Below, in pieces: positions 8,909-16,352 of a stretch of 64,000 nt of DNA (positions are counted from its first letter, which is position 1; every line of letters begins with the position of its first letter). The notes under the pieces are model-generated. The model did no database searches and was not told the origin of the DNA. It saw only the letters and a program-made list of their open reading frames with translations. The DNA is from Paenibacillus pasadenensis DSM 19293 (GTDB lineage Bacteria > Bacillota > Bacilli > Paenibacillales > Paenibacillaceae). The position numbers were made by a program, and so were the translations under genes. The stretch is from assembly GCF_000422485.1 (NCBI RefSeq), contig NZ_KE383850.1, positions 62,001 through 126,000 on the forward strand, read 5' to 3'.

Positions 8909-10327
8909 ATGCTGACACCTGCACCTGCACCTGCATCTGCGCCCGAGTCTGCGCCGGCGCCTGCATCCGTCCCTGCGCCGGGAAGCGCCGCCGCTCCGGT
9001 GGCTCCGCTGCCGCCGCCCGGCTACCCGATCGTCCATCCGCTCAAGGATGTCCGTCTGGGCGAAGCCTTCCCCTCCTTCGCGGCCGGCGAGGGCATCTAC
9101 GTCCAGGACACGAACGGCAAGACGTACATCGACGGCATCAGCGGGCTCTGGAACGTCTCGCTCGGCTATCGGCATCCCGGCATCCGCCAGGCGATCGTCG
9201 ACCAGCTCGACCGGCTGCCTTATGTCAACCCTGTCGACGGAGCGAACCCGACGACGCTCGCCTTTGCCGAGACGCTGCTGCGCCTGACGCCGCCGGCGCT
9301 GGCCAAGGTCGCGTACACCTGCACCGGCTCGGAGTCGGTGGAGCTGGCAATCAAGCTCATCCGCAAGTTCCATCAGCTGTCGGGCCGTCCGGAACGCACG
9401 CTCATCGCGGTGCTCGACAAGTCCTATCACGGCACGTACTACGGCTCGATGAGCGCGAGCGGCATCGACCAGGAGATCTCGGAGAGCTACGGCCCCCGAG
9501 TGCCCGGCTTCCGGTTCCATCCGGTGCCGCTCGGCGACGACGGCAAGCCCGCCGTGCTGGAGGGCGAGCTGCTGGAGCGCCGGCTGGCGGAGCTGGAGCG
9601 GCTGTTCGAGGAAGAGGAGGGCCGCCTCGGCGGCATCATCCTCGAGCCGATCATCGGCTCGGGCGGCATCCTGCCGCTGCCGGACCGCTACCTGCGGCGG
9701 GTCCGCGAGCTGTGCGACCGCTCCGGCGCGCTGCTCGCCTTCGACGAGGTGGCGACGGGCATGGGACGCACGGGACGCATGTTCGCCTTCGAGCACAGCG
9801 GCGCGGCGCCGGACATCCTCTGCCTGTCGAAGGGCATCAACAGCGGCTATCTGCCGCTCGGCGCGACGCTGTTCAGCGACGCGATCTACCAGGCGTTCGC
9901 CCGGGCCGGATCGCATATCGAGCATCTGTCGACGCAGAACGGCAATCCGATCGCCTGCGCCGCCGGCCTCGCGACTGTTGAGGCGCTGGAGCGGCCCGGC
10001 CTGCTGGCGGAGGTGACCCGCAAGGGCGAGCTGCTCCGCCGCCTGCTGGAGGAAGCGCTGGCTGCGAATCCGATGTTCCTCGAGACGCGGGGCAAAGGGC
10101 TCATGATCGGCGTCGCCCTGACCTCGGACCGCTCGGCCCGGGCGCTGCTCGATCCGGACCGCTTGCGGGAGGTCGTCGCCCGGCTGAGGCAGCGCGGCCT
10201 GCTCGTCTACCCGATCCACACGCCCGGCGTGACGACCGGCTTCCACCTGTTCCCTCCGCTGATCATCGAGGACGGCGAGATCCGCAAGATCGTCCAGATC
10301 GTCGCCCGCTCGCTGGGAGGGAGGTGA
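8909..10327 (+). CDS. Class III (omega-type) PLP aminotransferase of the RiPP cluster
   Basis: 472 aa, ATG 8 nt after AAAGGAG. A ~40-residue Ala/Pro-rich N-terminal tail precedes a complete class III fold: GISGLWNVSLGYRHP, CTGSESVELAIKL (cofactor phosphate region), DKSYHGTYYG, LAFDEVATGMGRTG with Asp279 for the pyridine nitrogen, and LSKGINSGYLPLGA with Lys308 as the Schiff-base lysine. In daptide biosynthesis such an enzyme aminates the ketone left after oxidative decarboxylation of the C-terminal Thr. The adjacent precursors all ending in Thr make that role likely here. A metabolic diamine or beta-alanine aminotransferase is the alternative, but the position between the RRE protein and the peptide genes argues against it. 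The Pro/Ala tail is unusual and may tether partners. Confidence 0.85.
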   Translation: MLTPAPAPASAPESAPAPASVPAPGSAAAPVAPLPPPGYPIVHPLKDVRLGEAFPSFAAGEGIYVQDTNGKTYIDGISGLWNVSLGYRHPGIRQAIVDQLDRLPYVNPVDGANPTTLAFAETLLRLTPPALAKVAYTCTGSESVELAIKLIRKFHQLSGRPERTLIAVLDKSYHGTYYGSMSASGIDQEISESYGPRVPGFRFHPVPLGDDGKPAVLEGELLERRLAELERLFEEEEGRLGGIILEPIIGSGGILPLPDRYLRRVRELCDRSGALLAFDEVATGMGRTGRMFAFEHSGAAPDILCLSKGINSGYLPLGATLFSDAIYQAFARAGSHIEHLSTQNGNPIACAAGLATVEALERPGLLAEVTRKGELLRRLLEEALAANPMFLETRGKGLMIGVALTSDRSARALLDPDRLREVVARLRQRGLLVYPIHTPGVTTGFHLFPPLIIEDGEIRKIVQIVARSLGGR

Positions 10328-10335
10328 GAGCGAGC

Positions 10336-10467
10336 ATGAGTCCGGCCAAGCATGACCTGGCCTCGCCGCTGGAGCTGACTCCGGCCGAGCCGGAGCCGGA
10401 GGCCGCCGTCATCTCCCGGCTGCGGGCCTGCCTGCACCGCATCGGCAGCTTCCTTTCCTTCCGCTGA
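10336..10467 (+). CDS. Small peptide 1 (43 aa), candidate RiPP precursor with single Cys
   Basis: Begins 8 nt after the aminotransferase stop with an excellent ribosome site (GGGAGGGAGGTGAG). The first half is acidic and Pro-rich (ELTPAEPEPEAAV). The C-terminal part is basic and amphipathic (RLRACLHRIGSFLSFR), with one Cys and three Ser/Thr-type residues. It does not share the LQLEELEAV leader of the six downstream peptides and does not end in Thr. It could be the heterocyclisable substrate for the YcaO enzyme of this cluster, or an independent peptide. No homologue is recognised. Confidence 0.55.
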   Translation: MSPAKHDLASPLELTPAEPEPEAAVISRLRACLHRIGSFLSFR

Positions 10468-10509
10468 CCCTTTTCGCAACGGCGACATTCCGCTCAGGAG
10501 GTGATGACC

Positions 10510-10590
10510 GTGATGGCAATCTGGCCGCTTCCGTTCCCGAAGCTTCCGATCCCGCTTCCGTTCCCGATCGACCCGATCATCCTGTTCTAA
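10510..10590 (+). CDS. Small peptide 2 (26 aa), hydrophobic Pro-alternating peptide
   Basis: A consensus AGGAGG at 10496-10501 sits 8 nt before GTG 10510 (ATG 10513 and ATG 10504 are alternatives). The product is almost entirely Pro alternating with Leu/Phe/Ile (WPLPFPKLPIPLPFPIDP, then IILF), with no Cys, Ser or Thr. It has no leader of the type seen downstream. It could be a leaderless membrane-active peptide, a small regulatory peptide, or a decayed precursor. The strong ribosome site and its place in a string of peptide genes are the reasons for calling it. Confidence 0.5.
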   Translation: MMAIWPLPFPKLPIPLPFPIDPIILF

Positions 10591-10631
10591 TCGCTCCCGC
10601 TCCGCCCATTCCCTTTCAGGAGGTGAGATCC

Positions 10632-10742
10632 ATGAACGAAATCTCCCTGCAGCTCGAAGAGCTGGAAGCCGTCGCGGCTCCAGGCTGGCAAGATACTGTC
10701 GTCATCATCGCCATCGGACTCGGCATCGCGGCCCTCACCTAG
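10632..10742 (+). CDS. RiPP precursor A1 (36 aa, ends ALT)
   Basis: GGAGGTGAG precedes the ATG. The leader MNEISLQLEELEAVAAPG is shared with the next peptides. The core-like part WQDTVVIIAIGLGIAALT is hydrophobic and ends in Thr. It is the most divergent of the six Thr-terminated precursors (ALT in place of AFT). C-terminal Thr is the residue that daptide enzymes convert to dimethyl-propanediamine. The Ala-Pro boundary as leader cleavage site is inferred from conservation. Confidence 0.8.
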   Translation: MNEISLQLEELEAVAAPGWQDTVVIIAIGLGIAALT

Positions 10743-10787
10743 TTCCGATTCCCGCATAGCGATATTCCTTGAGAGGAGGTGAAATCC

Positions 10788-10907
10788 ATGAAAAACCTGT
10801 CCCTGCAGCTCGAAGAGCTCGAGGCGGTCGCCGCTCCGGTCGATTGGGGCGATGTCGCGATCGGCATCGGCATCGGCATCGGCATCGGCGCCATCGCCTT
10901 CACGTAA
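10788..10907 (+). CDS. RiPP precursor A2 (39 aa, Ile-Gly repeat core, ends AFT)
   Basis: AGGAGGTGAAATCC precedes the ATG. The leader MKNLSLQLEELEAVAAP is followed by VDWGDVA and an uninterrupted alternating stretch IGIGIGIGIGAIAFT. Codons ATC-GGC are nearly perfectly repeated at DNA level (10880-10897). The core has no Cys or Ser. The only hydroxyl residue is the terminal Thr, so a modification directed to that Thr is the simplest reading. Confidence 0.85.
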   Translation: MKNLSLQLEELEAVAAPVDWGDVAIGIGIGIGIGAIAFT

Positions 10908-10952
10908 TCCGCGTTTCCCTGCATCCGACATTACGCCAAGGAGGTGAAATCC

Positions 10953-11069
10953 ATGAAAAACCTGTCCCTGCAGCTCGAGGAGCTGGAAGCTGTTTCCGCT
11001 CCGGACTGGAAAGACGTTGCCGTCGGCATCGGTATCGGCATCGGCATCGGCGCGATCGCCTTCACGTAA
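10953..11069 (+). CDS. RiPP precursor A3 (38 aa, Ile-Gly repeat core, ends AFT)
   Basis: AAGGAGGTGAAATCC precedes the ATG. The leader MKNLSLQLEELEAVSAP is almost identical to A2. The core is DWKDVAVGIGIGIGIGAIAFT-like (Gly-Ile alternation, terminal Phe-Thr). Leader and spacer DNA are nearly identical to the preceding gene, indicating tandem duplication. Confidence 0.85.
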   Translation: MKNLSLQLEELEAVSAPDWKDVAVGIGIGIGIGAIAFT

Positions 11070-11110
11070 TCCATTTATCCCATCCACTTTCATCCAAGGA
11101 GGAATGATCC

Positions 11111-11248
11111 ATGAATCCATCCCTGAACCTGCATATGGAACTGCTCGAGGACGTATCCGCTCCGGGCAGCGGCAAGGACTTTGTCGAAGGCGTAGCGGTC
11201 GGCCTGGGCGCCGTCGCGGCTGTCACGGCGATCATCGCCTTCACGTAA
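11111..11248 (+). CDS. RiPP precursor B1 (45 aa, ends IIAFT)
   Basis: Second peptide type. The leader MNPSLNLHMELLEDVSAP differs from the A-type (LHMELLEDV instead of LQLEELEAV). It is followed by GSGKDFVEGVAVGLG, then AVAAVTAIIAFT. It keeps the SAP(G) boundary and the terminal Phe-Thr. Ribosome site is AAGGAGGAATGATCC. It differs from B2 (11452) at one residue, so the pair arose by recent duplication. Confidence 0.85.
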   Translation: MNPSLNLHMELLEDVSAPGSGKDFVEGVAVGLGAVAAVTAIIAFT

Positions 11249-11286
11249 GAGCGACCCCGTACCTTTTCGGAAAGGAGGCCAAAACC

Positions 11287-11412
11287 ATGAACCAAGCTCT
11301 GTCCCTCCAACTGGAGGAAATGGAAAGCATCGCAGCACCGGGCGACGGCGCGTACATCGCCGGCGTAGCGGTAGGCGTCGCGATCGGCATCGGCATCATC
11401 GCCTTCACGTAA
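11287..11412 (+). CDS. RiPP precursor A4 (41 aa, ends IIAFT)
   Basis: Ribosome site GAAAGGAGG. The leader MNQALSLQLEEMESIAAPG is A-type. The core contains DGAYIAGVAVGVAIGIGIIAFT-type alternation (no Cys; Thr only at the end). It is intermediate between the Gly-Ile peptides and the B-type, suggesting recombination between family members. Confidence 0.85.
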   Translation: MNQALSLQLEEMESIAAPGDGAYIAGVAVGVAIGIGIIAFT

Positions 11413-11451
11413 TCGAAGCTTTACTTAACCCTATCCAAGGAGGAATCATCC

Positions 11452-11589
11452 ATGAACCAATCGCTGAACCTGCACATGGAGCTGCTGGAGGACGTATCCG
11501 CTCCGGGCAGCGGCAAAGATTTCGTCGAAGGCGTAGCGGTCGGCCTGGGCGCCGTCGCAGCCGTCACGGCCATCATCGCCTTCACCTAA
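11452..11589 (+). CDS. RiPP precursor B2 (45 aa, ends IIAFT)
   Basis: Near-identical to B1 (Gln for Pro at residue 3; silent DNA changes elsewhere). Ribosome site AAGGAGGAATCATCC. It is the last gene of the precursor array, which runs A1-A2-A3-B1-A4-B2. The repeated A-B order at the end hints at a two-peptide product or paired duplication. Confidence 0.85.
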   Translation: MNQSLNLHMELLEDVSAPGSGKDFVEGVAVGLGAVAAVTAIIAFT

Positions 11590-11650
11590 GAACCGCTTCG
11601 GACGAACAATCGCCCGCAAGACCCGGCTGAGCCTCTCAGCCGCTTCAGAT

Positions 11651-11701
11651 GGGAGACTCTCTCCCCGCCCGGACGATGGAGCCGGGCGGGGGAGTCCTCC
11701 C
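11651..11701 (+). terminator. Strong GC hairpin after the precursor array
   Basis: Arms CTCCCCGCCCGG (11661-11672) and CCGGGCGGGGGAG (11682-11694) extend outward with GACT/AGTC and GGGAG/CTCCC. No T run follows directly (the first poly-T is at 11724), so it may be a partial terminator or 3' stabiliser that gives high precursor mRNA relative to the protease/exporter genes. Confidence 0.5.
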
Positions 11702-11786
11702 CATGACGAGCATCGCCGCATTATTTTTTTCCTGGATTAACGATGAAGCCTGACCCGGACATTATCCACGATTCGAGGTGAACGAG

Positions 11787-12989
11787 ATGTCGACCGCATC
11801 ATCAGCCTTCGATATCCATGAGATCGAAAACAACCTATTCCTGGTTCAACATAAATCGAGCCGCAAGTTCATCCGCATGGGGCCGCGCGAGACGGAGTAC
11901 CTGCAGTTCCTCGCCGCCGTCCCCGCCGCCGCCGCGGACCCGCCGCAGGGCGAAGCGGCCGCCCAAGCCGCCCCGGCCTACGCCGGCAGCCTGACGGAGG
12001 AGGAGCGGGCCTATCTCGCCGCCAAATTCGGCGAATGGGGCTTCCTCGACCCGGCCTTGCCGGAGGAGGAGGCGGCCGGAGCCCGCAAGTGGCGCTTCAA
12101 CTGGCGCATCGACGACCTGACGACGATCAAGTTTTTCTCCGTCGATCCCGACGCCTGGCTGGACCGGCGGCTGCCGCTCATCCGCCTGCTGCTCCACCCG
12201 GCGGCAATCGCCGCCTACGGGCTCGTCATGCTCGGCGCGTTCGCGCTGCTGCTGTCGCAGCCGCAGCTGACCGTCGGCCTCGACCCGTACGGCCTCGGCT
12301 GGGGCCAGTACGCGGCGATCTACGCGATGATCGTCCTGACGACGGTCATCCACGAGCTCGGCCACGGCATGACGTGCAAATATTACGGCGGGCGCGTGAA
12401 GCAGATGGGCGCGATGCTGTTCTACTTCAGCCCGGCGATGTTCTGCGACGTGAGCGACACGTATACGTTCCGGCGCCGGCGGCATAAGCTGGCCGTGCTG
12501 GCGGCGGGCGTGTTCAGCCAGTGGCTGCTCTCCTCGCTCGCCATCCTCGCCTACGGCGCGCTCCAAGCGGCCGGAGCGCAGCCGTCGGAGCTGCTGCTGT
12601 ACTACGCCTTCGCCAACCTCGGCATGAGCGTGCTCAACCTGCTGCCGCTCGTCAAGCTCGACGGCTACTGGATGCTGAGCCACGGCCTCGGCATCGCCAA
12701 CCTGCGCGCCAAGGCGTTCCGCTCCCTGTGGAGCCTGCTGCGGCTGACGAAATTCCGCGGGGAGGCTGCCCAAAGCGGCGCCAGCCGCCGGGAGCGCGCG
12801 ATCCTGCTCGCCTACGGCGCGGCGGCGACGGCGTTCACTCCTTGCTTCTGGCTGTGGGGCATCCTGCAGGTGCAGCAGCGGCTGCAAGCCTGGATCGGCG
12901 CCTTCAGCTTCCTCGTGACCGCCTGCATCGCGGTCGTCATGCTCTATCATATGGGCAAGTTTTTCCGGACGATGAGACAGCCGGCCTGA
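11787..12989 (+). CDS. Membrane M50 (site-2-type) zinc metallopeptidase of the RiPP cluster
   Basis: 400 aa; ATG chosen over GTG 11778 because GAGGTG lies 6 nt upstream of the ATG. Residues ~8-95 look PqqD-like (IHEIENNLFLVQHKSSRKFIRMG). Then come a membrane helix near 145-165, the zinc motif HELGH (His189, Glu190, His193), further helices, and LDGYW with Asp292 as the third zinc ligand. This is the M50 arrangement found beside many RiPP exporters. In daptide-type clusters an M50 protease is the presumed leader peptidase. The gene follows the six precursor genes and precedes the ABC exporter, so leader removal at the membrane is the likely job. Self-protection is a less likely alternative. 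Confidence 0.82.
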   Translation: MSTASSAFDIHEIENNLFLVQHKSSRKFIRMGPRETEYLQFLAAVPAAAADPPQGEAAAQAAPAYAGSLTEEERAYLAAKFGEWGFLDPALPEEEAAGARKWRFNWRIDDLTTIKFFSVDPDAWLDRRLPLIRLLLHPAAIAAYGLVMLGAFALLLSQPQLTVGLDPYGLGWGQYAAIYAMIVLTTVIHELGHGMTCKYYGGRVKQMGAMLFYFSPAMFCDVSDTYTFRRRRHKLAVLAAGVFSQWLLSSLAILAYGALQAAGAQPSELLLYYAFANLGMSVLNLLPLVKLDGYWMLSHGLGIANLRAKAFRSLWSLLRLTKFRGEAAQSGASRRERAILLAYGAAATAFTPCFWLWGILQVQQRLQAWIGAFSFLVTACIAVVMLYHMGKFFRTMRQPA

Positions 12990-13022
12990 CCGGCTCCAAA
13001 CCAAGACAAGGTGGGATATGAG

Positions 13023-13919
13023 ATGGGACTGGAAATCAATCATCTGATCAAGCGCTACGGAGGGAAGACGGTGCTGCACGGCATCTCGCTCGAGGCTCGC
13101 ACCGGCCAGGCGTTCGGCCTGCTCGGCGGCAACGGGGCGGGCAAGACGACGACGATCCGCTCCGTCCTCGGCCTGGTCGAGTACGAGTCCGGCTCCATCA
13201 CGTGGGACGGCAAGCCGATCAAGGACAACCGCCCGAGCATCGGCTATTTGCCGGAGGAGCGCGGCCTGTATCCGAAGGAGAAGGTCAGCGAGCAGCTCGT
13301 CTACTTCGCCATGCTGGAAGGGCTGTCCCGGCCGGCGGCGGTCAAGGCGATGCGCGGCTGGCTGGAGCGGCTCGGCATCGCCGAGCATGAGGGCAAGCGC
13401 GTCGAGCAGCTGTCCAAGGGCAATCAGCAAAAGGTGCAGATCATCTCGTCGCTCATCCACGATCCCGAGCTGGTCATCCTCGACGAGCCGTTCAGCGGCC
13501 TCGACCCGGTCAACTCCGACATGCTGGCCGCCGTCGTGCAGGACCAGCTGAAGCTCGGCAAGACGATGATCTTCTCCAGCCACCAGATGGGCCAGGTCGA
13601 GCGGTTCTGCGACCAGGTGTGCATCCTGAAGCGCGGCGAGATGACGGTCTCCGGCAAGCTCGCCGACATCAAGCGCTCCTACGGGCGCACGAGCCTGCTG
13701 CTGCGCAGCGAGCAGGACCTGACCCCGCATCTGGCGACGTTCGGCGTGCGGCCGGTCGAGGAGTCGCTCCACGAGTGGCAGGTCAAGGTCGACAGCGAGG
13801 AGCAGGCCCACGGCCTCATGCAGTCGATGGCGGGCGCGGGCGTGAAGCTGCTCAAGTTCGAGATCAAGGAGCCGACGCTCCATGAAATCTTCATTGAAAA
13901 GGTAGGCGAAGGAGCATGA
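13023..13919 (+). CDS. ABC exporter ATP-binding protein (NatA/CcmA-type)
   Basis: 298 aa. ATG 13023 is preferred to GTG 13011 because AAGGTGG lies 9 nt before it. Walker A is GGNGAGKTT, the signature is LSKGNQQKVQ, Walker B is LVILDEPFSGLDP, and the switch histidine is in FSSHQM. The C-terminal ~80 residues form the extra domain usual in NatA-like subunits. It overlaps the permease gene by 4 nt (ATGA). As part of the RiPP cluster it probably powers export of, or immunity to, the mature peptides. Confidence 0.88.
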   Translation: MGLEINHLIKRYGGKTVLHGISLEARTGQAFGLLGGNGAGKTTTIRSVLGLVEYESGSITWDGKPIKDNRPSIGYLPEERGLYPKEKVSEQLVYFAMLEGLSRPAAVKAMRGWLERLGIAEHEGKRVEQLSKGNQQKVQIISSLIHDPELVILDEPFSGLDPVNSDMLAAVVQDQLKLGKTMIFSSHQMGQVERFCDQVCILKRGEMTVSGKLADIKRSYGRTSLLLRSEQDLTPHLATFGVRPVEESLHEWQVKVDSEEQAHGLMQSMAGAGVKLLKFEIKEPTLHEIFIEKVGEGA

Positions 13920-15157
13920 AGCAGTTCGGCCTCGTATTCCAGTACTCGTTCCGGGAGCGTCTCCGCTCCAAAGCGTTCACGCTGACGATCTACATCGCAG
14001 CGGTGCTGCTGGCGGCGCTCATCTTCCTCCCCAAGCTGCTGCAATCGGACAGCGAATCGGTGGACGGCACGATCGCCGTCGTCAACAAGACGGACCTGGC
14101 GGTCACGTCGGAAAGCCTCCAGCAGGGCGTATCGCCCTCCTACGCCTGGAAGCTGATCGAGCCGTCCGGAGAAGCCGAAGCCCTGGCGCAGCTGGCCAAG
14201 GACGACGACAGCCTGCTCGGCCTGGCGGCGATCGAGGAGAAGAACGGCAAGCCGGTGCTCTCGCTTACGGTCAACAAGCTCGACGACGCGCCTTACGCCG
14301 AAGCGCTCGGCACCTACCTGCAAGGGGCGTACACGGCGAGCGAGCTCGCCAAGCTGACGCTGGACCCGGCGCAGAAGGAGCGCGTGACCGCGGCCCTGCA
14401 GCTCGACGTGCAGGAGCTGAAGGCGGGCAGCAAGTCCATGTTCTCCATGTACATGCCGATTTACTTGATCAGCTTCATGCTCTATCTGCTGCTCTACATG
14501 TGCGGAGGCAGCGTGGCTACCTCCGTCTCGGTCGAGAAGAGCTCGCGCGTCAAAGAGATCCTCATCACCAAGGTGAAGCCGGAGCAGCTGCTGTTCGGCA
14601 AGGTGCTCGGCGTCGGCCTCGCCGGCCTGCTGCAGTTCGTCCTGATCCTCGGCATCGGCTACGGCATGATCCTCGCCTCCGGCTCGGGCAGCGGGCTCAG
14701 CCTGTTCGGCTTCACGGTCGACTTCTCGATGCTGGATGCCAAGACGATGGTCCTGCTCGTGATGTTCTTCATCCTCGGCTACTTCTTCTACGCGGCGCTG
14801 TTCGCCGCCTGCGGCTCGCTCGTCAGCCGCAGCGAGGAGGTCAACGCCGTGACCTTGCCGGTCTCGCTCCTCATGATGGGCGGCTTCGTGGTCGCGCTGC
14901 TCTCGCTCGGCTCCCCGGAAGGCAGCCTCGCCGTCGTCAGCTCCTACATCCCGTTCGCGACGCCGTTCGCGATGTTCGTCCGGATCGGCATGTCCGACCC
15001 GTCCTGGACGGAGATTCTCGTGCCGACGCTCATCCTGCTTGCCTCCTCCGTCCTCGCCTGCTGGATTTCCGCCAAGGTCTATCAGGTCGGCGTGCTGCTC
15101 TACGGGCAAAAGCCGACGCCGAAGCTGATCTACAAAGCGCTTCGGTCGACGATGTAA
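13916..15157 (+). CDS. ABC exporter permease (NatB-type, ABC-2 family)
   Basis: 413 aa. One N-terminal membrane helix is followed by a large extracellular domain (residues ~45-180), then a five-helix block (YLISFMLYLLLYM ... FVLILGIGYGMILAS ... VLLVMFFILGYFFYAALFAACGS ... LLMMGGFVVALLSL ... ILLASSVLACWIS). This is the ABC-2/NatB layout. It is coupled to the ATPase by an ATGA overlap and followed 12 nt later by the SDR gene. Export of RiPP products or self-resistance is inferred from context. Confidence 0.87.
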   Translation: MKQFGLVFQYSFRERLRSKAFTLTIYIAAVLLAALIFLPKLLQSDSESVDGTIAVVNKTDLAVTSESLQQGVSPSYAWKLIEPSGEAEALAQLAKDDDSLLGLAAIEEKNGKPVLSLTVNKLDDAPYAEALGTYLQGAYTASELAKLTLDPAQKERVTAALQLDVQELKAGSKSMFSMYMPIYLISFMLYLLLYMCGGSVATSVSVEKSSRVKEILITKVKPEQLLFGKVLGVGLAGLLQFVLILGIGYGMILASGSGSGLSLFGFTVDFSMLDAKTMVLLVMFFILGYFFYAALFAACGSLVSRSEEVNAVTLPVSLLMMGGFVVALLSLGSPEGSLAVVSSYIPFATPFAMFVRIGMSDPSWTEILVPTLILLASSVLACWISAKVYQVGVLLYGQKPTPKLIYKALRSTM

Positions 15158-15169
15158 GGAGGGGCGCAC

Positions 15170-16018
15170 ATGGCGATAGACATCACCAAGGAGACGCCGT
15201 CCGTCCGCCCCGTCCCGATTCCGCCCCCGGCCGTCCGGGGGGAGGAGGCGGCGGCCCGGCCGCTGCTCGGCCAGTGGGCGATGGTGACCGGAGCCGGGCG
15301 CGGCATCGGCGAGGAGATCGCGCGGCAGTTCGCCGCCTCCGGCGCGTCGCTCGTCCTGACCGAGCTGCCGGATCGCTTGCCGCTGCTGGAGGAGAGCGCC
15401 GCCGCGCTGCGGCGGGAGCATGGCGTGCAGGCGAGCTGCCTGCCGCTCGACCTGCGCCGATTCGAGCAGATCGAGGCGGCGGCGGCGCGCATCGGCGGCG
15501 AGGTTGAAGCGGGCGTGGACTACCTCGTCAACAACGCCGGCGTCAACCTGCTGCAGCCGGCGCTGTCGCTCACGCAGGAGGAATGGGACTTTGTCGTGGA
15601 CATCAACCTCAAGGGCACGTTTTTCCTGACCCGCGAGGTGGCCAAGGCGATGGTCCGCAAGAAGCGCGGCTCGATCGTCATGATCGCCTCGCAGCACGGC
15701 GTCGTCGCCAACGAGAACCGCGCTCCCTACTGCGCCAGCAAGGCCGGACTCATCCATCTGTCCAAGGCGCTCGCGGTCGAATGGGCCAAATACGGCATCC
15801 GCGTCAACACGGTGTCGCCGACGTTCGTGCTGACCGAGGCGAGCGAGCCGCATCTGACCGACCCGCAGTTCCTGCGGGCCAACCTGCCCAAGCTGCCGCT
15901 GCGCAAGTTCGCGACGCCGGAGGACATCGCCCGCTCGGCGCTGTTCCTGGCGACGGACGCGGCCGGCATGATCACCGGGCACAATCTCGTCGTCGACGGC
16001 GGCTGGACCGCCATCTGA
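15170..16018 (+). CDS. Short-chain dehydrogenase/reductase, candidate Thr oxidative decarboxylase
   Basis: 282 aa, ATG after AAGGAGG. After a ~30-residue Pro-rich tail comes the classical SDR fold: TGAGRGIG (40-47) for NAD(P), NNAG (121-124), and catalytic Ser174, Tyr187 and Lys191 in the YCASK motif, ending DGGWTAI. In the daptide pathway the first step oxidises the hydroxyl of the C-terminal Thr, whose beta-keto acid loses CO2. An SDR is chemically suited to this, as in threonine 3-dehydrogenase chemistry, and no other dehydrogenase is present. From memory the characterised daptide system uses a different oxidoreductase family, so this would be a replacement. A generic metabolic SDR is the alternative. 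Confidence 0.75.
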   Translation: MAIDITKETPSVRPVPIPPPAVRGEEAAARPLLGQWAMVTGAGRGIGEEIARQFAASGASLVLTELPDRLPLLEESAAALRREHGVQASCLPLDLRRFEQIEAAAARIGGEVEAGVDYLVNNAGVNLLQPALSLTQEEWDFVVDINLKGTFFLTREVAKAMVRKKRGSIVMIASQHGVVANENRAPYCASKAGLIHLSKALAVEWAKYGIRVNTVSPTFVLTEASEPHLTDPQFLRANLPKLPLRKFATPEDIARSALFLATDAAGMITGHNLVVDGGWTAI

Positions 16019-16078
16019 CGGCGGCAGCGCCTGAGGCGGCTGCCCGACCGGGAGCTCCGTTTCGAGGGTCCGCCACGC

Positions 16079-16228
16079 ATAAGCAGCACCGCAAGCCGGA
16101 TACCCGGCGAAGCGCATCCATAAGCAGCACCCGAGCCGGATACCCGGCGAAGAGCATCCATAAGCAGCGCCGAGAGCCGGATACCCGGCGGCCAGACGGC
16201 GGCGCAGCGCCCGGCCGGATACCCGGCC
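16079..16228 (+). repeat. Four ~40-nt tandem repeats with GCCGGATACCCGGC hairpin
   Basis: The 14-mer GCCGGATACCCGGC (self-complementary GCCGG/CCGGC around ATAC) occurs at 16095, 16135, 16176 and 16214, with surrounding CATAAGCAGC and GAAGMGCATC sequence conserved in the first three units. It occupies most of the 334-nt gap between the SDR and methyltransferase genes. No other gene is visible there. Possibly an mRNA-stabilising or attenuating hairpin array. Confidence 0.85.
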
Positions 16229-16352
16229 CGATCAAGCATCGTCCGCAGCGGAGCCGGTTCCCGGGCCTTGGCGCCCGGCGGCTTCCGCGAGGGCGGACGG
16301 CGCTTCAAAGCGGCACTTATCCCTATCCATTCGACGCGAGGAGGCGGTTGCG

